DNA of 29,519 nucleotides from Bacteroidota bacterium (GCA_009918425.1 RGEC01000005.1:1-29519), one strand, 5' to 3'. Shown: positions 1 through 8,434, numbered from the stretch's first letter. Translations and numbers: made by a program. Notes: generated by a model from the sequence alone, not told the origin.

Positions 1-67
1 CTTTGCTGAAACTTCCTGTTTCTGATACCGCAATGATATATTGCAACTGTCTTAATGTTACCAGCAT
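1..67 (-). CDS. LysR-type transcriptional regulator, N-terminal fragment (cut by window edge)
   Basis: Reading the minus strand from an ATG at 65-67 gives 22 complete codons: MLVTLRQLQYII followed by AVSETGSFSKA. This matches the start of the LysR-family winged helix-turn-helix, where a short leader is followed by L-x-Q-L-x-Y-x-x-x-V-x-E-x-x-S-F-x-x-A-A. The gene begins 12 bases after the stop of the DUF3127 gene on the same strand, so it may be co-transcribed with it. Only the first helix of the DNA-binding domain is inside the window. The effector domain, and therefore any OxyR-like or other subfamily assignment, cannot be seen. Known from the family: LysR proteins usually regulate a neighbouring or divergent gene. 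The call rests on 22 residues, but the pattern is characteristic. Confidence 0.68.
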   Translation of the reverse strand, partial: MLVTLRQLQYIIAVSETGSFSK

Positions 68-79
68 ATTGATGAATAA

Positions 80-481
80 TTAAAAGGGCAGGTTATCGCC
101 ACCCATAGATGTATCTGCAGAGATATCCTGATCAATGATAAGATTGTCAACATCGGCCGGTGCTTCGGAAACAACCTGTGAAGGTGGAGTAAAGGCGGCA
201 GCCGGGGCTCCTGCTTTTTTGACAATATTCCACGCACGGATGTCATTGTACCAACGGCCATTGTATTCACGGCAGTCAATATCAAAACTCACGGTTACTT
301 CCTCACCTTTCTGTACTTGAAACTGATCTACCTTTTCGCCCCATATTCCCATAAGGGCTTTTTTGGAGTATTGGCCACTCTGAACCTCAAGTATAAATTC
401 CTGTTTTTGCCAGGGATTACCTGCCTTGTTGGTGCCCGTCACTTTGGGCAAAACTTCAAAAATTTTTCCGGTAATTTCCAT
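80..481 (-). CDS. DUF3127 OB-fold protein with SSB-like acidic C-terminal tip
   Basis: This 133-aa protein matches the DUF3127 family, which is widespread in Bacteroidota and has no established function. Residues 1-90 form the conserved part (start MEITGKIFEVLPKVTGTNKA, ending near DIRAWNIVKK) and have the alternating beta pattern expected of an OB fold. Residues 91-115 are a low-complexity Ala/Pro linker. The tail is acidic and ends in GGDNLPF, very close to the D-D-(I/L)-P-F tip that bacterial SSB uses to dock DNA-repair proteins. The ATG at 479-481 is supported by a -7 box at 492-499. It is the first gene after the permease on the same strand, 63 bases away, and may have its own promoter. 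A single-stranded-nucleic-acid or SSB-partner role is my inference from the fold and tail; no enzymatic motif is visible. Confidence 0.85.
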   Translation of the reverse strand: MEITGKIFEVLPKVTGTNKAGNPWQKQEFILEVQSGQYSKKALMGIWGEKVDQFQVQKGEEVTVSFDIDCREYNGRWYNDIRAWNIVKKAGAPAAAFTPPSQVVSEAPADVDNLIIDQDISADTSMGGDNLPF

Positions 482-491
482 AAATATACAG

Positions 492-499
492 CAAATATA
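492..499 (-). promoter_or_regulatory. Putative Bacteroidota -7 promoter box for the DUF3127 gene
   Basis: The minus strand reads TATATTTG, an exact match to the Bacteroidota -7 consensus TAnnTTTG, ending 10 bases before the ATG. I see no TTG at the expected -33 position, so the call rests on the -7 box alone. The predicted 5' UTR would be only a few bases. Confidence 0.35.
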
Positions 500-544
500 T
501 GAGATTTACAAATGCATTAATGCACGCACTTTCCACCAATCAAA

Positions 545-1816
545 CTATTTTGAGCGAATTGCATCAACCGGATTGAGTTTGGCACCGGATGAAGCAGGCA
601 AAAAACCGGCCAGCAGACCCACAACCACAGAGACTCCGATACCCAATAAAACATCGGAAGGCATTAAATACAAAACAAAACCACTATCGAGCTGATGTTG
701 CAAAACAAAATTGAGCAATTGCAGTGTGCCCCAAACAAGTCCCAAACCAATTAAACCACCTATAATACAAAGGATTACAGATTCTGTTAAAAACTGCGAC
801 AAAATAAAGCCCCGTTTTGCTCCCAGCGCTTTTTGAATACCAATTTCCTGGGTTCTTTCCTTTACAGACACAAACATGATATTGGCTACCCCAAAACATC
901 CAACCACCATAGAAAAACCGCCGATAATTACCCCAATAATTTTTATGGTTCCAAACAACTCGCTTACCGCATTGGTAATCATACTCATTCTGTTTACCGA
1001 AAAGGTAGCTTCCTGGTATGGGCCGATTCTGCGAAAGCGTCTCATTAACTGACTTGTTTCAAATGACAAATCATCGAGTGAAATACCCGGTGCTGCTTTC
1101 AGCAGTATTTGTGTGCCTTCAGAATTTTCTTTATAATTCATCATTGTCATGCCGAGTTTTAGCGGCACAGTTACCCGTTCATCTGCACTGGCATTGATAA
1201 TGCTTTGGCCTTCTCGGCGGAAAACACCGATAACCCTGCACACCTGATTTTTAATGCGGATTTCCTTACCAAGCGGATCAGAACTGCCAAAAAGATTTGT
1301 AGCTATGGTCGCACCTATTATGCATACGGGCCTGCCTGCAGCGCTTTCATCTTCAGTAAAATAACGTCCGAATTCAACATCGGCTTTTTGTACCTCGTTG
1401 TAGCGGTGTGAAACGCAATTAACCTGTGTTTCGGTTAAGGAAACACCCCTGTATTCAATTTTTTCAGATGAGCCAAATGCAAATGCCACAGCAGATGCCC
1501 AGCTTTTATCAAGATTATCTTCCAGAAATCGGGCTTCATCGAGACTGGTTTCCGGTCTTTTCAAATACTTCCACCAGGGATAATTACCTCCAAACTCATC
1601 CCAGGGCCACTTCTGTACGAAAAGAACATCTGTGCCAAAAGAAGCAAAATTATCATTGATGTTTTTTTCCATGGAATGCACAAGTGCATAAACTACGATA
1701 ATGCAGTAAATACCAATGGTGATGCCCAGAACGGAAAGTACAGACCTGAGTTTATTCTTCCGCAGAGCATCCATGGCCATACTCAGACTCTCCCACAGAA
1801 ATGCGCCCGGCTTCAT
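545..1816 (-). CDS. MacB/FtsX-family ABC transporter permease
   Basis: This 423-aa inner-membrane protein has the MacB-type permease layout. A short cytoplasmic N-terminus (residues 1-25, with A-L-R-K-N-K-L-R-S before the membrane) leads to TM1 at about 26-46, in the family pattern L-S-V-L-G-I-T-I-G-I. A large periplasmic MacB_PCD-type domain follows at about 50-285. The C-terminal FtsX domain has three more TM segments (about 290-320, 345-370, 385-405) and the family signature E-R-T-Q-E-I-G-I-Q-K-A-L-G-A-K. The end, K-L-N-P-V-D-A-I-R-S-K, is also typical. Such permeases pair with an ATPase of the MacB/LolD type to export lipoproteins, peptides or drugs by mechanotransmission. No ATPase gene lies next to it here. 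It starts 9 bases after the tamB-like stop, so the two are probably one transcript. The substrate is unknown. Confidence 0.9.
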   Translation of the reverse strand: MKPGAFLWESLSMAMDALRKNKLRSVLSVLGITIGIYCIIVVYALVHSMEKNINDNFASFGTDVLFVQKWPWDEFGGNYPWWKYLKRPETSLDEARFLEDNLDKSWASAVAFAFGSSEKIEYRGVSLTETQVNCVSHRYNEVQKADVEFGRYFTEDESAAGRPVCIIGATIATNLFGSSDPLGKEIRIKNQVCRVIGVFRREGQSIINASADERVTVPLKLGMTMMNYKENSEGTQILLKAAPGISLDDLSFETSQLMRRFRRIGPYQEATFSVNRMSMITNAVSELFGTIKIIGVIIGGFSMVVGCFGVANIMFVSVKERTQEIGIQKALGAKRGFILSQFLTESVILCIIGGLIGLGLVWGTLQLLNFVLQHQLDSGFVLYLMPSDVLLGIGVSVVVGLLAGFLPASSGAKLNPVDAIRSK

Positions 1817-1825
1817 ATTGCAAAA

Positions 1826-4800
1826 TTAAGGCTTTTTAGCCGGCCTTAAAGTATTAAACTCCCGCCTGTAAATTAGCCCTCCACCCAAGGTGTTTCCGCT
1901 AACACCATTGGTTATGGTACTGTTGTTTTGTTGGAGCAACAAATTGTTGCTACGGCTGAATGCTTTGACCCGCCAGTTTTCATTGCGTGTCATATATTCC
2001 AGGTTGAAATTAAGTGGCAATGCAACGCTGCTAACCAGCATTGCAACCGTAGGGTCATAATTCACATCCAGACGCAACCTGTCCGTAAGAAACCATTCGC
2101 TGTTAATAAACACTTTTGTATTGCTACCGGTTGCACTGCGCACATCATCTATATTCACCTGAATACGGGTGGGAATACCCAATCTTGAAAACAAATCATT
2201 AACCACCGTACTTGCATACCCTGAAAGACTGCTACCGGCCACACCACTCCCGCTAACGCCTCCGGTACCGCTGCCGGTAGCAAATGAAGGCGGAATAAAA
2301 TTACCGAAAAGCAGCAACGCTACGGCCTGGCGCATGGTTTCATCCTTATCTGATCTTATACGCTGAATTACGGAATATACGTCACTGGATGAAGCTCCTG
2401 CCGCCTGCAAATCGGGTGCCTGTAAGTCAAAGGTAATTTCAGGTGCAAACAAATTACCCTTCATCTGTAATTGGCTCACAATGCGGGTTGCAGGATAATT
2501 CTTATTGGTGGAAGAAACTGCAGCCATCAGAGCAGAAGGGGATATTTTTTTCTCAAAACTTCCATTCATACTGATGTTTACGTTGTATGGATCTCCGTCC
2601 CAGGAAATCACACCACCCTTATCCAACGCAATTTTGCGAGTCAGCACATTGATGCCGGGAAGTGAAAAAACATAATCTCCCTCTGAAACTATGTAATTAC
2701 CATAAAGAAAAAAATGTTCATTTTCGTCATACAACATGCGCAAAGTGCCTGCACCCTTGCCGCGTATAACATCGCCCAGTTTTTTATCGATAACAAACTG
2801 CGCTTCTGCTTCGGGCGTAGCTTCTAGATATAGGTTTATTCGGTAAATATCACTGCTGCTTTGCCCAACTAAATTTACGGCAGATGATTTCTTCCCTTTC
2901 GCCCTAAACTTTACATGACCGCCGCCAAAGGAAGTTTCCTCCACATCCGAATACATCAGATTAACCTGAGTGTTTTTGCGGGTTTTCAGGTTTATATCCA
3001 TTGAAATCTGATCAAAAGGTCCGTAAATGTGGCAATTACCATCGGCAAAACCCACACCGTAATAAAGACTGTTGTCTTTTTCTGTTGTATTGAGCACTTT
3101 CAAATTTCGGGCACTGTCAATGTTCAAGTCAAGATACCAGTCACTAAAATAATTGTGTTTTATGGCTAGTCTGGCCCACGCATTGTTCTTGCCGGTCTCA
3201 TCTACAATTTTGGCAGGCTTAAAGGTATAAAATCCTGTTTCATCTGCCATAATTGAAGCATTCAGTTTATACCATGTTTTCAGATATTCAACCCTGAAAT
3301 TGGCACCCGTGATATTGGCATTGCCGGATAGTTTGGGTTTATCTGAGTTTCCGCCAAGGTGAAAATTACCTGAAATTTTGCCGTTTTGAATCATTACAAT
3401 GTCTTGTAGAAAGGGCTGCATGGATTTAAGAGAGACAGTCGCAGGAATATTTACTTTTACGTCAAACTGGTCTCCAATAATTTTCTTTTCATAGGCAACA
3501 CTCCCCCGCGCAGATACTCCATCCAAGGGACCATTAACAAACCCTGCAAGTAAATTTAATCTGCCGGGTTCTCCATTCTCATTAAGTCCCACGTCCAAAT
3601 CGCCATAATTTACGCCCATATACTCAAGGTCTCTTGCAGAAAAATCTCCCCAAACACGTGGTTTCTTCAAAACAGATGCAATGTAAATATCCGCATTTAT
3701 GCGGCCTTTAAGGCTGTCTAAACCATGCCCCGGAAACAATGGATTCAGGTTTTGGATGGCAAAATTGCCCGCATCCACATGCAGTGTATCCCCCTTGCGG
3801 TCTGATACCATGCCATTAATTTCAAAAAAAGCTTCTCTACTCTCAAAATACATATTGTTTATTTTGAGTCGCCCCTGAGGCAGAAAGGTAATTCCAGCAT
3901 TTCCTGCGACCTGCCATTCATTATGCATAAGTTCGAGTTTGCTATTGGCCAGGTGCATGGCCACAGAGTCTTTATAGACTTCGCTGTGGGTTATAAAATC
4001 AATTTCCTCATCCCATCGGGCGTCTTTCATCTTAAGCTCCATATTCACATCAGACTGGCAGGCAGTTCCTGTCATTTCTACATTGTGAAACCATTCTGAA
4101 TCATGATGACTCAAATAAGCAGCCGAGATGTTAAATTCAAGGTGACTGCTGTCTTGCTTACGCGCACTGCAAGCCAGTTGCTTTGCTGAAAACTGCCCCC
4201 AGCAAATATCCATAGGCTCCACGGTCAGTTGCAGCGTCTCGGCTTTGCCGTCAAACATACCATAAGCAGCAAAAGAAGTCGTGTTGAAAGCCGGATGAAG
4301 AATCCCTGTCAGCAAGCCGGTCTGGGGTATATTTATAGCGTAGCTGAAAGAATCAAGATAGTATGCTTTGGTATGCTGAAAGCGCCTTGACATAATTGTT
4401 GACACCTCGTTTTGCAAAACGGATAAAACATTAACAGGATCAAATTTTCCTTTAACAAAGCCGTTAATAGCCTCACCATTAGCAAAAATTTCGGTGAATT
4501 CTCCCTGATTTTTTTTACTGAATTGTTGCTGATTAAATGCAAAAACCTGACCGCTACGGTGCACCGACAAATTTTCAAGCATAACTGCACCCTGTAAATC
4601 ACGGGGCTGCATTCCCGTAACATTCACGTCAGCGCTGGTATATACAAGTGTTTGTGCGGTATCAATGCCCAATACCGAAAGATCAGTACCTTCAGCATTG
4701 ATGGTAAAATTCCATTGAGCATCCTTGTCCGAAAAGTCTACCATACCGCCAAAATCCAGATTCAGAGATGGGTCTTCAAGTACTACTTCCCCTTCAAACT

Positions 4801-6319
4801 TTGAGGATGAGAGATTTCCGTCCACCCTGGCATTGGTAAAGTTCCGTCCCAGAATCTGGTAAGAAGGAACAGTGCCATCCATGGTCATTTGGAAATGTTC
4901 AGTTGTAAGCCCCTCTCCCTTCAAATCCAGTTGAAACGCAAAATCACCTAGCTGATCCGGCATTGAAAGCAGTGTTCCCAGGTTCAGCCCTGATGACGAA
5001 AATTGCCCTTCAAACTCTGCATTGGACAGACCGTTTTCAAAATTCATATATCCGTTTGCACCTATATCTCCTATCTCGGATTTCAAATTGCCGTTCACCG
5101 TAAAATCAAGCAGCTGACCATTGAACGTGCCACTGAAATTCATTCTTCCTGCCTTGGAAATGGTTTCCGGTAGGGCAATCCCTGTTATCAGTCGTTCCAA
5201 ATCGGAAGCCTGTGTCTGAAGGGTTTTGATTTCAAAGTTACAGTCCATGGTTTGCCAGTCGGGTAAACCGTCAAAAAACAGATTTCCTTCAAGAAGCGTC
5301 TGCGAGGCTGTAGCAATCTGTGCGTTGCTCAGCCTCAGTCTGTCAAATGTTCCTGAAATTTCTGTATTTACCTGAAGAGATTCTTTATGCCCTTTCAATG
5401 TTTCATCGAAAATTGAAAGCTCCGCCAAACATACGATACTGTTTTTCACATGGGCTTTCCATTGGGTATTTGAAATAAATTCATCAAGGTATTTGTAGCC
5501 CGGATAGTCAAAATGTAAATCTCCCGACAGGAAAGAGCAAGGCATTTTCAACGTCATCTTATCGAAATCCATGCCCTTGTAATGGATGTTACAAATCGCA
5601 TTGAATGCGTCTATTTTTAAGCCACTTCTTTCCCGGGTCTTTAAATTGATTGCAGTGAAATGAAGAGAATCGTCTATGAGCCAAAAATCCTGACAATCTC
5701 CGGAAATATCGCTGAATTCCAGGTGATATTCATCAATAATTCCGGGTACAGATGGCTTGTGCCTTTCATCGAAGTAATGGAATCTGGTGTCTTTTAAACC
5801 AGCATTCGCAAAATACACAACCCAAGGCTTTGAAGGTGTCTTTTTCTTTTTGGGTGGACCATTGATGTAATCCACCAAAAAATCTATGTTCTGGCCTTTC
5901 ACCCCCTTGTGGTGACCTACGCGAATAAACCCTCCTGTTATTGTTCCGTTAAGAAAATCTATTCTTTTCCGCAATCGGTCCAGTTTTCTGAGATTCACAT
6001 CCAGAACACGGATATGAATCATACTATCTCCCTGCTGATCACTAATGAAAATACCTTCAGCATGCAGGTTTTGCACAAGGTCAAATTCTATGGATTTAAC
6101 CGAAACCGTACAACCAAGTTCCTTACCCAGATATTGTGCGGCACGGTTAGCCAGATAAGTCTGCACAGCTCTGCTGCGAAGCAAAATCCCCAGCAGACCT
6201 GCAAGCAAAAGAATAAACAGTAAAAACCTGAGTATAAACTTGCGTAATTTTGTCCGCTGCTTTTTCAACCGATACGAATTAAGGTACAGAAAGGCGCTCA
6301 CTATCCACCAGCCATGCAT
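1826..6319 (-). CDS. tamB: TamB-like translocation/assembly module protein (DUF490)
   Basis: This very large envelope protein has about 1497 residues from the ATG at 6317-6319. A basic stretch (K-K-Q-R-T-K-L-R-K) precedes one TM anchor at about residues 28-47. The body is a long repetitive beta-rich region of the AsmA/TamB type. The C-terminal few hundred residues are the DUF490/TamB domain, including A-L-L-L-F-G-N-F-I-P and the ending G-G-G-L-I-Y-R-R-E-F-N. Family knowledge: TamB forms a beta-helical groove spanning the periplasm and takes part in outer-membrane barrel assembly and/or lipid transport. Start choice: the open frame extends to 6424, but those codons are antisense to the conserved tsaD N-terminus and are rejected. 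The ATG at 6319 overlaps the tsaD start. A TTG at 6266-6268 would give the more usual basic-then-TM start and cannot be excluded. The permease gene follows 9 bases downstream. Confidence 0.88.
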   Translation of the reverse strand: MHGWWIVSAFLYLNSYRLKKQRTKLRKFILRFLLFILLLAGLLGILLRSRAVQTYLANRAAQYLGKELGCTVSVKSIEFDLVQNLHAEGIFISDQQGDSMIHIRVLDVNLRKLDRLRKRIDFLNGTITGGFIRVGHHKGVKGQNIDFLVDYINGPPKKKKTPSKPWVVYFANAGLKDTRFHYFDERHKPSVPGIIDEYHLEFSDISGDCQDFWLIDDSLHFTAINLKTRERSGLKIDAFNAICNIHYKGMDFDKMTLKMPCSFLSGDLHFDYPGYKYLDEFISNTQWKAHVKNSIVCLAELSIFDETLKGHKESLQVNTEISGTFDRLRLSNAQIATASQTLLEGNLFFDGLPDWQTMDCNFEIKTLQTQASDLERLITGIALPETISKAGRMNFSGTFNGQLLDFTVNGNLKSEIGDIGANGYMNFENGLSNAEFEGQFSSSGLNLGTLLSMPDQLGDFAFQLDLKGEGLTTEHFQMTMDGTVPSYQILGRNFTNARVDGNLSSSKFEGEVVLEDPSLNLDFGGMVDFSDKDAQWNFTINAEGTDLSVLGIDTAQTLVYTSADVNVTGMQPRDLQGAVMLENLSVHRSGQVFAFNQQQFSKKNQGEFTEIFANGEAINGFVKGKFDPVNVLSVLQNEVSTIMSRRFQHTKAYYLDSFSYAINIPQTGLLTGILHPAFNTTSFAAYGMFDGKAETLQLTVEPMDICWGQFSAKQLACSARKQDSSHLEFNISAAYLSHHDSEWFHNVEMTGTACQSDVNMELKMKDARWDEEIDFITHSEVYKDSVAMHLANSKLELMHNEWQVAGNAGITFLPQGRLKINNMYFESREAFFEINGMVSDRKGDTLHVDAGNFAIQNLNPLFPGHGLDSLKGRINADIYIASVLKKPRVWGDFSARDLEYMGVNYGDLDVGLNENGEPGRLNLLAGFVNGPLDGVSARGSVAYEKKIIGDQFDVKVNIPATVSLKSMQPFLQDIVMIQNGKISGNFHLGGNSDKPKLSGNANITGANFRVEYLKTWYKLNASIMADETGFYTFKPAKIVDETGKNNAWARLAIKHNYFSDWYLDLNIDSARNLKVLNTTEKDNSLYYGVGFADGNCHIYGPFDQISMDINLKTRKNTQVNLMYSDVEETSFGGGHVKFRAKGKKSSAVNLVGQSSSDIYRINLYLEATPEAEAQFVIDKKLGDVIRGKGAGTLRMLYDENEHFFLYGNYIVSEGDYVFSLPGINVLTRKIALDKGGVISWDGDPYNVNISMNGSFEKKISPSALMAAVSSTNKNYPATRIVSQLQMKGNLFAPEITFDLQAPDLQAAGASSSDVYSVIQRIRSDKDETMRQAVALLLFGNFIPPSFATGSGTGGVSGSGVAGSSLSGYASTVVNDLFSRLGIPTRIQVNIDDVRSATGSNTKVFINSEWFLTDRLRLDVNYDPTVAMLVSSVALPLNFNLEYMTRNENWRVKAFSRSNNLLLQQNNSTITNGVSGNTLGGGLIYRREFNTLRPAKKP
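6245..6252 (+). promoter_or_regulatory. Putative -7 promoter box for tsaD inside the tamB-like gene
   Basis: TAATTTTG matches TAnnTTTG exactly and lies 61 bases before the tsaD ATG, within the tamB-like coding region. Because the two start codons overlap, each promoter must lie inside the other gene. No convincing -33 TTG is visible at the standard spacing. Confidence 0.35.
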
Positions 6320-7327
6320 TATTCCACTATATTGGGCATAGAAAGCAGTTGTGATGACACCGCCGTAGCTATATGGCACAGGGGCAAAATCCTTGCCAAT
6401 ATCACAACCGGGCAGGAAATTCACCAGGATTATGGCGGTGTTGTTCCCGAACTTGCCTCAAGAGCGCATCAAAGCCATATTATTCCCGCATTGGACAAGG
6501 CACTTAAAACCGCAAATATTGCGGTTAATGAGATTGATGCTATTGCAGTTGCCCAAGGCCCCGGACTAATGGGAAGTTTACTGGTAGGATTGAATACAGC
6601 CAAAGGACTGGCCATGTCCCTCAATAAACCTTTAGTGGGGGTCAATCATCTTCAGGCACACATAGCCGCACTTTATATTGATAATCCTGAACCTGCTTTT
6701 CCGCTGCTGGTCTTGCTGGTAAGCGGTGGACATACACAGCTGATTCTGGTCAGAGATTTTATGGACACACAATTGCTGGGATCAACGCTTGATGATGCTG
6801 CCGGGGAGGCATTTGACAAGGCCGCAAAGCTACTTGGACTTCCCTATCCGGGTGGTCCCCACGTGGAAAAATGGGCTCAAAGCGGAAACTGCAGGGCATT
6901 CCCCTTTCCTCAGGCATCAGTGGCAGGACTTAACATGAGTTTTTCGGGCATTAAAACATCTCTTTTATATTTTTTACAAAAGGAGTCAAAACATAATCCT
7001 GACTTCAAATCCAAAAATCTGGCAGATATCTGTGCTTCTTATCAGCAAAGCATCATCGATTATCTGACAGGCAAAGTCAATAAAGCTGTTAACGAATTTA
7101 GTCCCAAAACCATAGGTTTAGTAGGCGGAGTTTCCGCCAACAAAGCACTGAGAGAAGCTATTAAGAACCTTGCGGCAAATCATAATGCAGAATGCCTTAT
7201 TCCATCCTTTGAATACTGTACAGACAATGCGGCTATGGTTTGTATGGCCGGACATTTAATGCTGAAATACGGCGGCATTTCAGGATTGGATATAGTGCCC
7301 TATTCCAAAAACAACAGCAAACAGTAA
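6314..7327 (+). CDS. tsaD: tRNA N6-threonylcarbamoyladenosine (t6A) transferase subunit TsaD
   Basis: TsaD (also known as Gcp/YgjD/Kae1) transfers the threonylcarbamoyl group from TC-AMP to A37 of ANN-decoding tRNAs, in the cytoplasm with TsaB and TsaE. The 337-aa length is typical. The N-terminus has the ASKHA/Kae1 pattern T-I-L-G-I-E-S-S-C-D-D-T. The metal-binding pair is H112 and H116 in N-H-L-Q-A-H. Nucleotide-binding motifs include V-S-G-G-H-T-Q, D-D-A-A-G-E-A-F-D-K and G-G-V-S-A-N, and the end has the conserved C-T-D-N-A-A-M. The ATG at 6314-6316 is chosen because it gives the standard family N-terminus. It is divergent from the tamB-like gene with start codons sharing ATGCAT. A Fic gene follows 24 bases downstream. 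Confidence 0.97.
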   Translation: MHYSTILGIESSCDDTAVAIWHRGKILANITTGQEIHQDYGGVVPELASRAHQSHIIPALDKALKTANIAVNEIDAIAVAQGPGLMGSLLVGLNTAKGLAMSLNKPLVGVNHLQAHIAALYIDNPEPAFPLLVLLVSGGHTQLILVRDFMDTQLLGSTLDDAAGEAFDKAAKLLGLPYPGGPHVEKWAQSGNCRAFPFPQASVAGLNMSFSGIKTSLLYFLQKESKHNPDFKSKNLADICASYQQSIIDYLTGKVNKAVNEFSPKTIGLVGGVSANKALREAIKNLAANHNAECLIPSFEYCTDNAAMVCMAGHLMLKYGGISGLDIVPYSKNNSKQ

Positions 7328-7334
7328 AGTACAT

Positions 7335-7342
7335 TATATTCG
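7335..7342 (+). promoter_or_regulatory. Putative -7 box upstream of the Fic gene
   Basis: TATATTCG has one mismatch to TAnnTTTG and ends 9 bases before the ATG at 7352. It resembles the TAACTTCG box found just before hisS in this window. The Fic gene is only 24 bases behind tsaD, so it could also be transcribed by read-through. Confidence 0.3.
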
Positions 7343-7351
7343 CCGTAAAAT

Positions 7352-8434
7352 ATGCGGAGAATACAATACATTCATCAACTTGATAAATGGCCGGAGTTGC
7401 ACTATGATCGAAACCGTGTTGCCGGCTTGCTTGAAAAGATTAACTTTCTTCAGGGGCAATTGCATGGCCGAATGGAAGGCTATTCTCCGGAATTGAGAAA
7501 ACTGGCCATTATCAATGCTTTAAGCACTGAAATTGTTTCGAGTTGCGCCATCGAAGACATTTTTTTTGATTACGCAGAGGTGGAATCTGCGGTAGCCCGT
7601 AGTTTGAAAATCCGTTTGCCGGACATGGTAGCTTCCGGGGGTATGGCGCGTGGAGCTGCAGAAGCCACTGTTTTGGGTATTACACATCATGATAAAAAAC
7701 TCAATGCTGACACCCTGTTTCACTGGCATGCCGCCCTATATCCGGGTGTTGCTTCATTTGACACAGGATCATTGCGCAACACAGGACTTGAAATTAAGGA
7801 TAAAAGCGGAGTAAAAGTCAGGTTTGCAGCACCATCACCTGCCGCATTGCAAAACGAAATGAAGAAATGGATACACTGGTTAAATCAGGAGCAAAGTGAG
7901 AGTATACTTATTAAGTCTGCCGTAGCACAATTCTGGCTTCTTACTCTTCATCCTTTTGCGGATGGCAATGGGCCTATTTCAAGGATTATTTCCCTTATGC
8001 TCATTACCGCTTCGGAAAATGGTTTGCCCAGATACTATGCCCCTTCGGCCAACATAGTAAAAGAAAGAGAAGCATATTTTCAGATATTGGAAAACTGTCA
8101 GAAAGGAAGCCTGGATATAACCCCTTGGATTCAATGGTATCTAGGGATTATTGAAAAATCTATTCTGGATATAAAAATTACCCAAAACAATGTGATGGGC
8201 AAACAAAAACTGGAAGATAAAATGTCCTCACTTGGATTGACAACGCGGCAGAAAACCTTGCTCAGAAAGATGGCTGCCCGAGAAAAAGCACAATTTACCA
8301 GCAATGACTGGGCTGAAACCGCCGGATATTCTGCTGATACAGCTCTTCGTGAAATTAGGGCATTGTTGAACCTCCGAATTTTACAAAAAATGCCCAAAGG
8401 CGGTAGAAGCACCCGATATAGGCTATCCGTTTAA
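7352..8434 (+). CDS. Fic-family protein (DUF4172 + Fic + C-terminal winged helix)
   Basis: This 360-aa protein has the class II Fic layout. Residues 1-60 resemble DUF4172. An inhibitory-helix motif follows at S64-C-A-I-E68-D69, fitting S/T-x-x-x-E with D where G or N is usual. The Fic core runs from about 110 to 245, and a winged-helix-like region from about 290 to 360. The Fic motif is H200-P-F-A-D-G-N-G-P-I-S-R211: the catalytic His, the acidic residue, the anion-binding G-N-G and the last Arg are all present, but the Arg normally following G-N-G is Pro208. Family knowledge: Fic proteins transfer AMP (sometimes other groups) from nucleotides to Ser/Thr/Tyr of targets, and class II forms are held inactive by the inhibitory Glu contacting the last motif Arg, both present here. 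The target is unknown. The C-terminal DNA-binding-like domain suggests autoregulation or a DNA-linked target, which is inference. Confidence 0.9.
   Translation: MRRIQYIHQLDKWPELHYDRNRVAGLLEKINFLQGQLHGRMEGYSPELRKLAIINALSTEIVSSCAIEDIFFDYAEVESAVARSLKIRLPDMVASGGMARGAAEATVLGITHHDKKLNADTLFHWHAALYPGVASFDTGSLRNTGLEIKDKSGVKVRFAAPSPAALQNEMKKWIHWLNQEQSESILIKSAVAQFWLLTLHPFADGNGPISRIISLMLITASENGLPRYYAPSANIVKEREAYFQILENCQKGSLDITPWIQWYLGIIEKSILDIKITQNNVMGKQKLEDKMSSLGLTTRQKTLLRKMAAREKAQFTSNDWAETAGYSADTALREIRALLNLRILQKMPKGGRSTRYRLSV

Noticed and set aside
30..44. GCAAT/ATTGC small hairpin after the DUF3127 gene
   Set aside because: Only 5 bp, no T-tract, and it lies inside the LysR coding fragment.
6320..6424. 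N-terminal extension of the tamB-like frame
   Set aside because: These codons are antisense to the strongly conserved tsaD N-terminus and add no signal or membrane segment.
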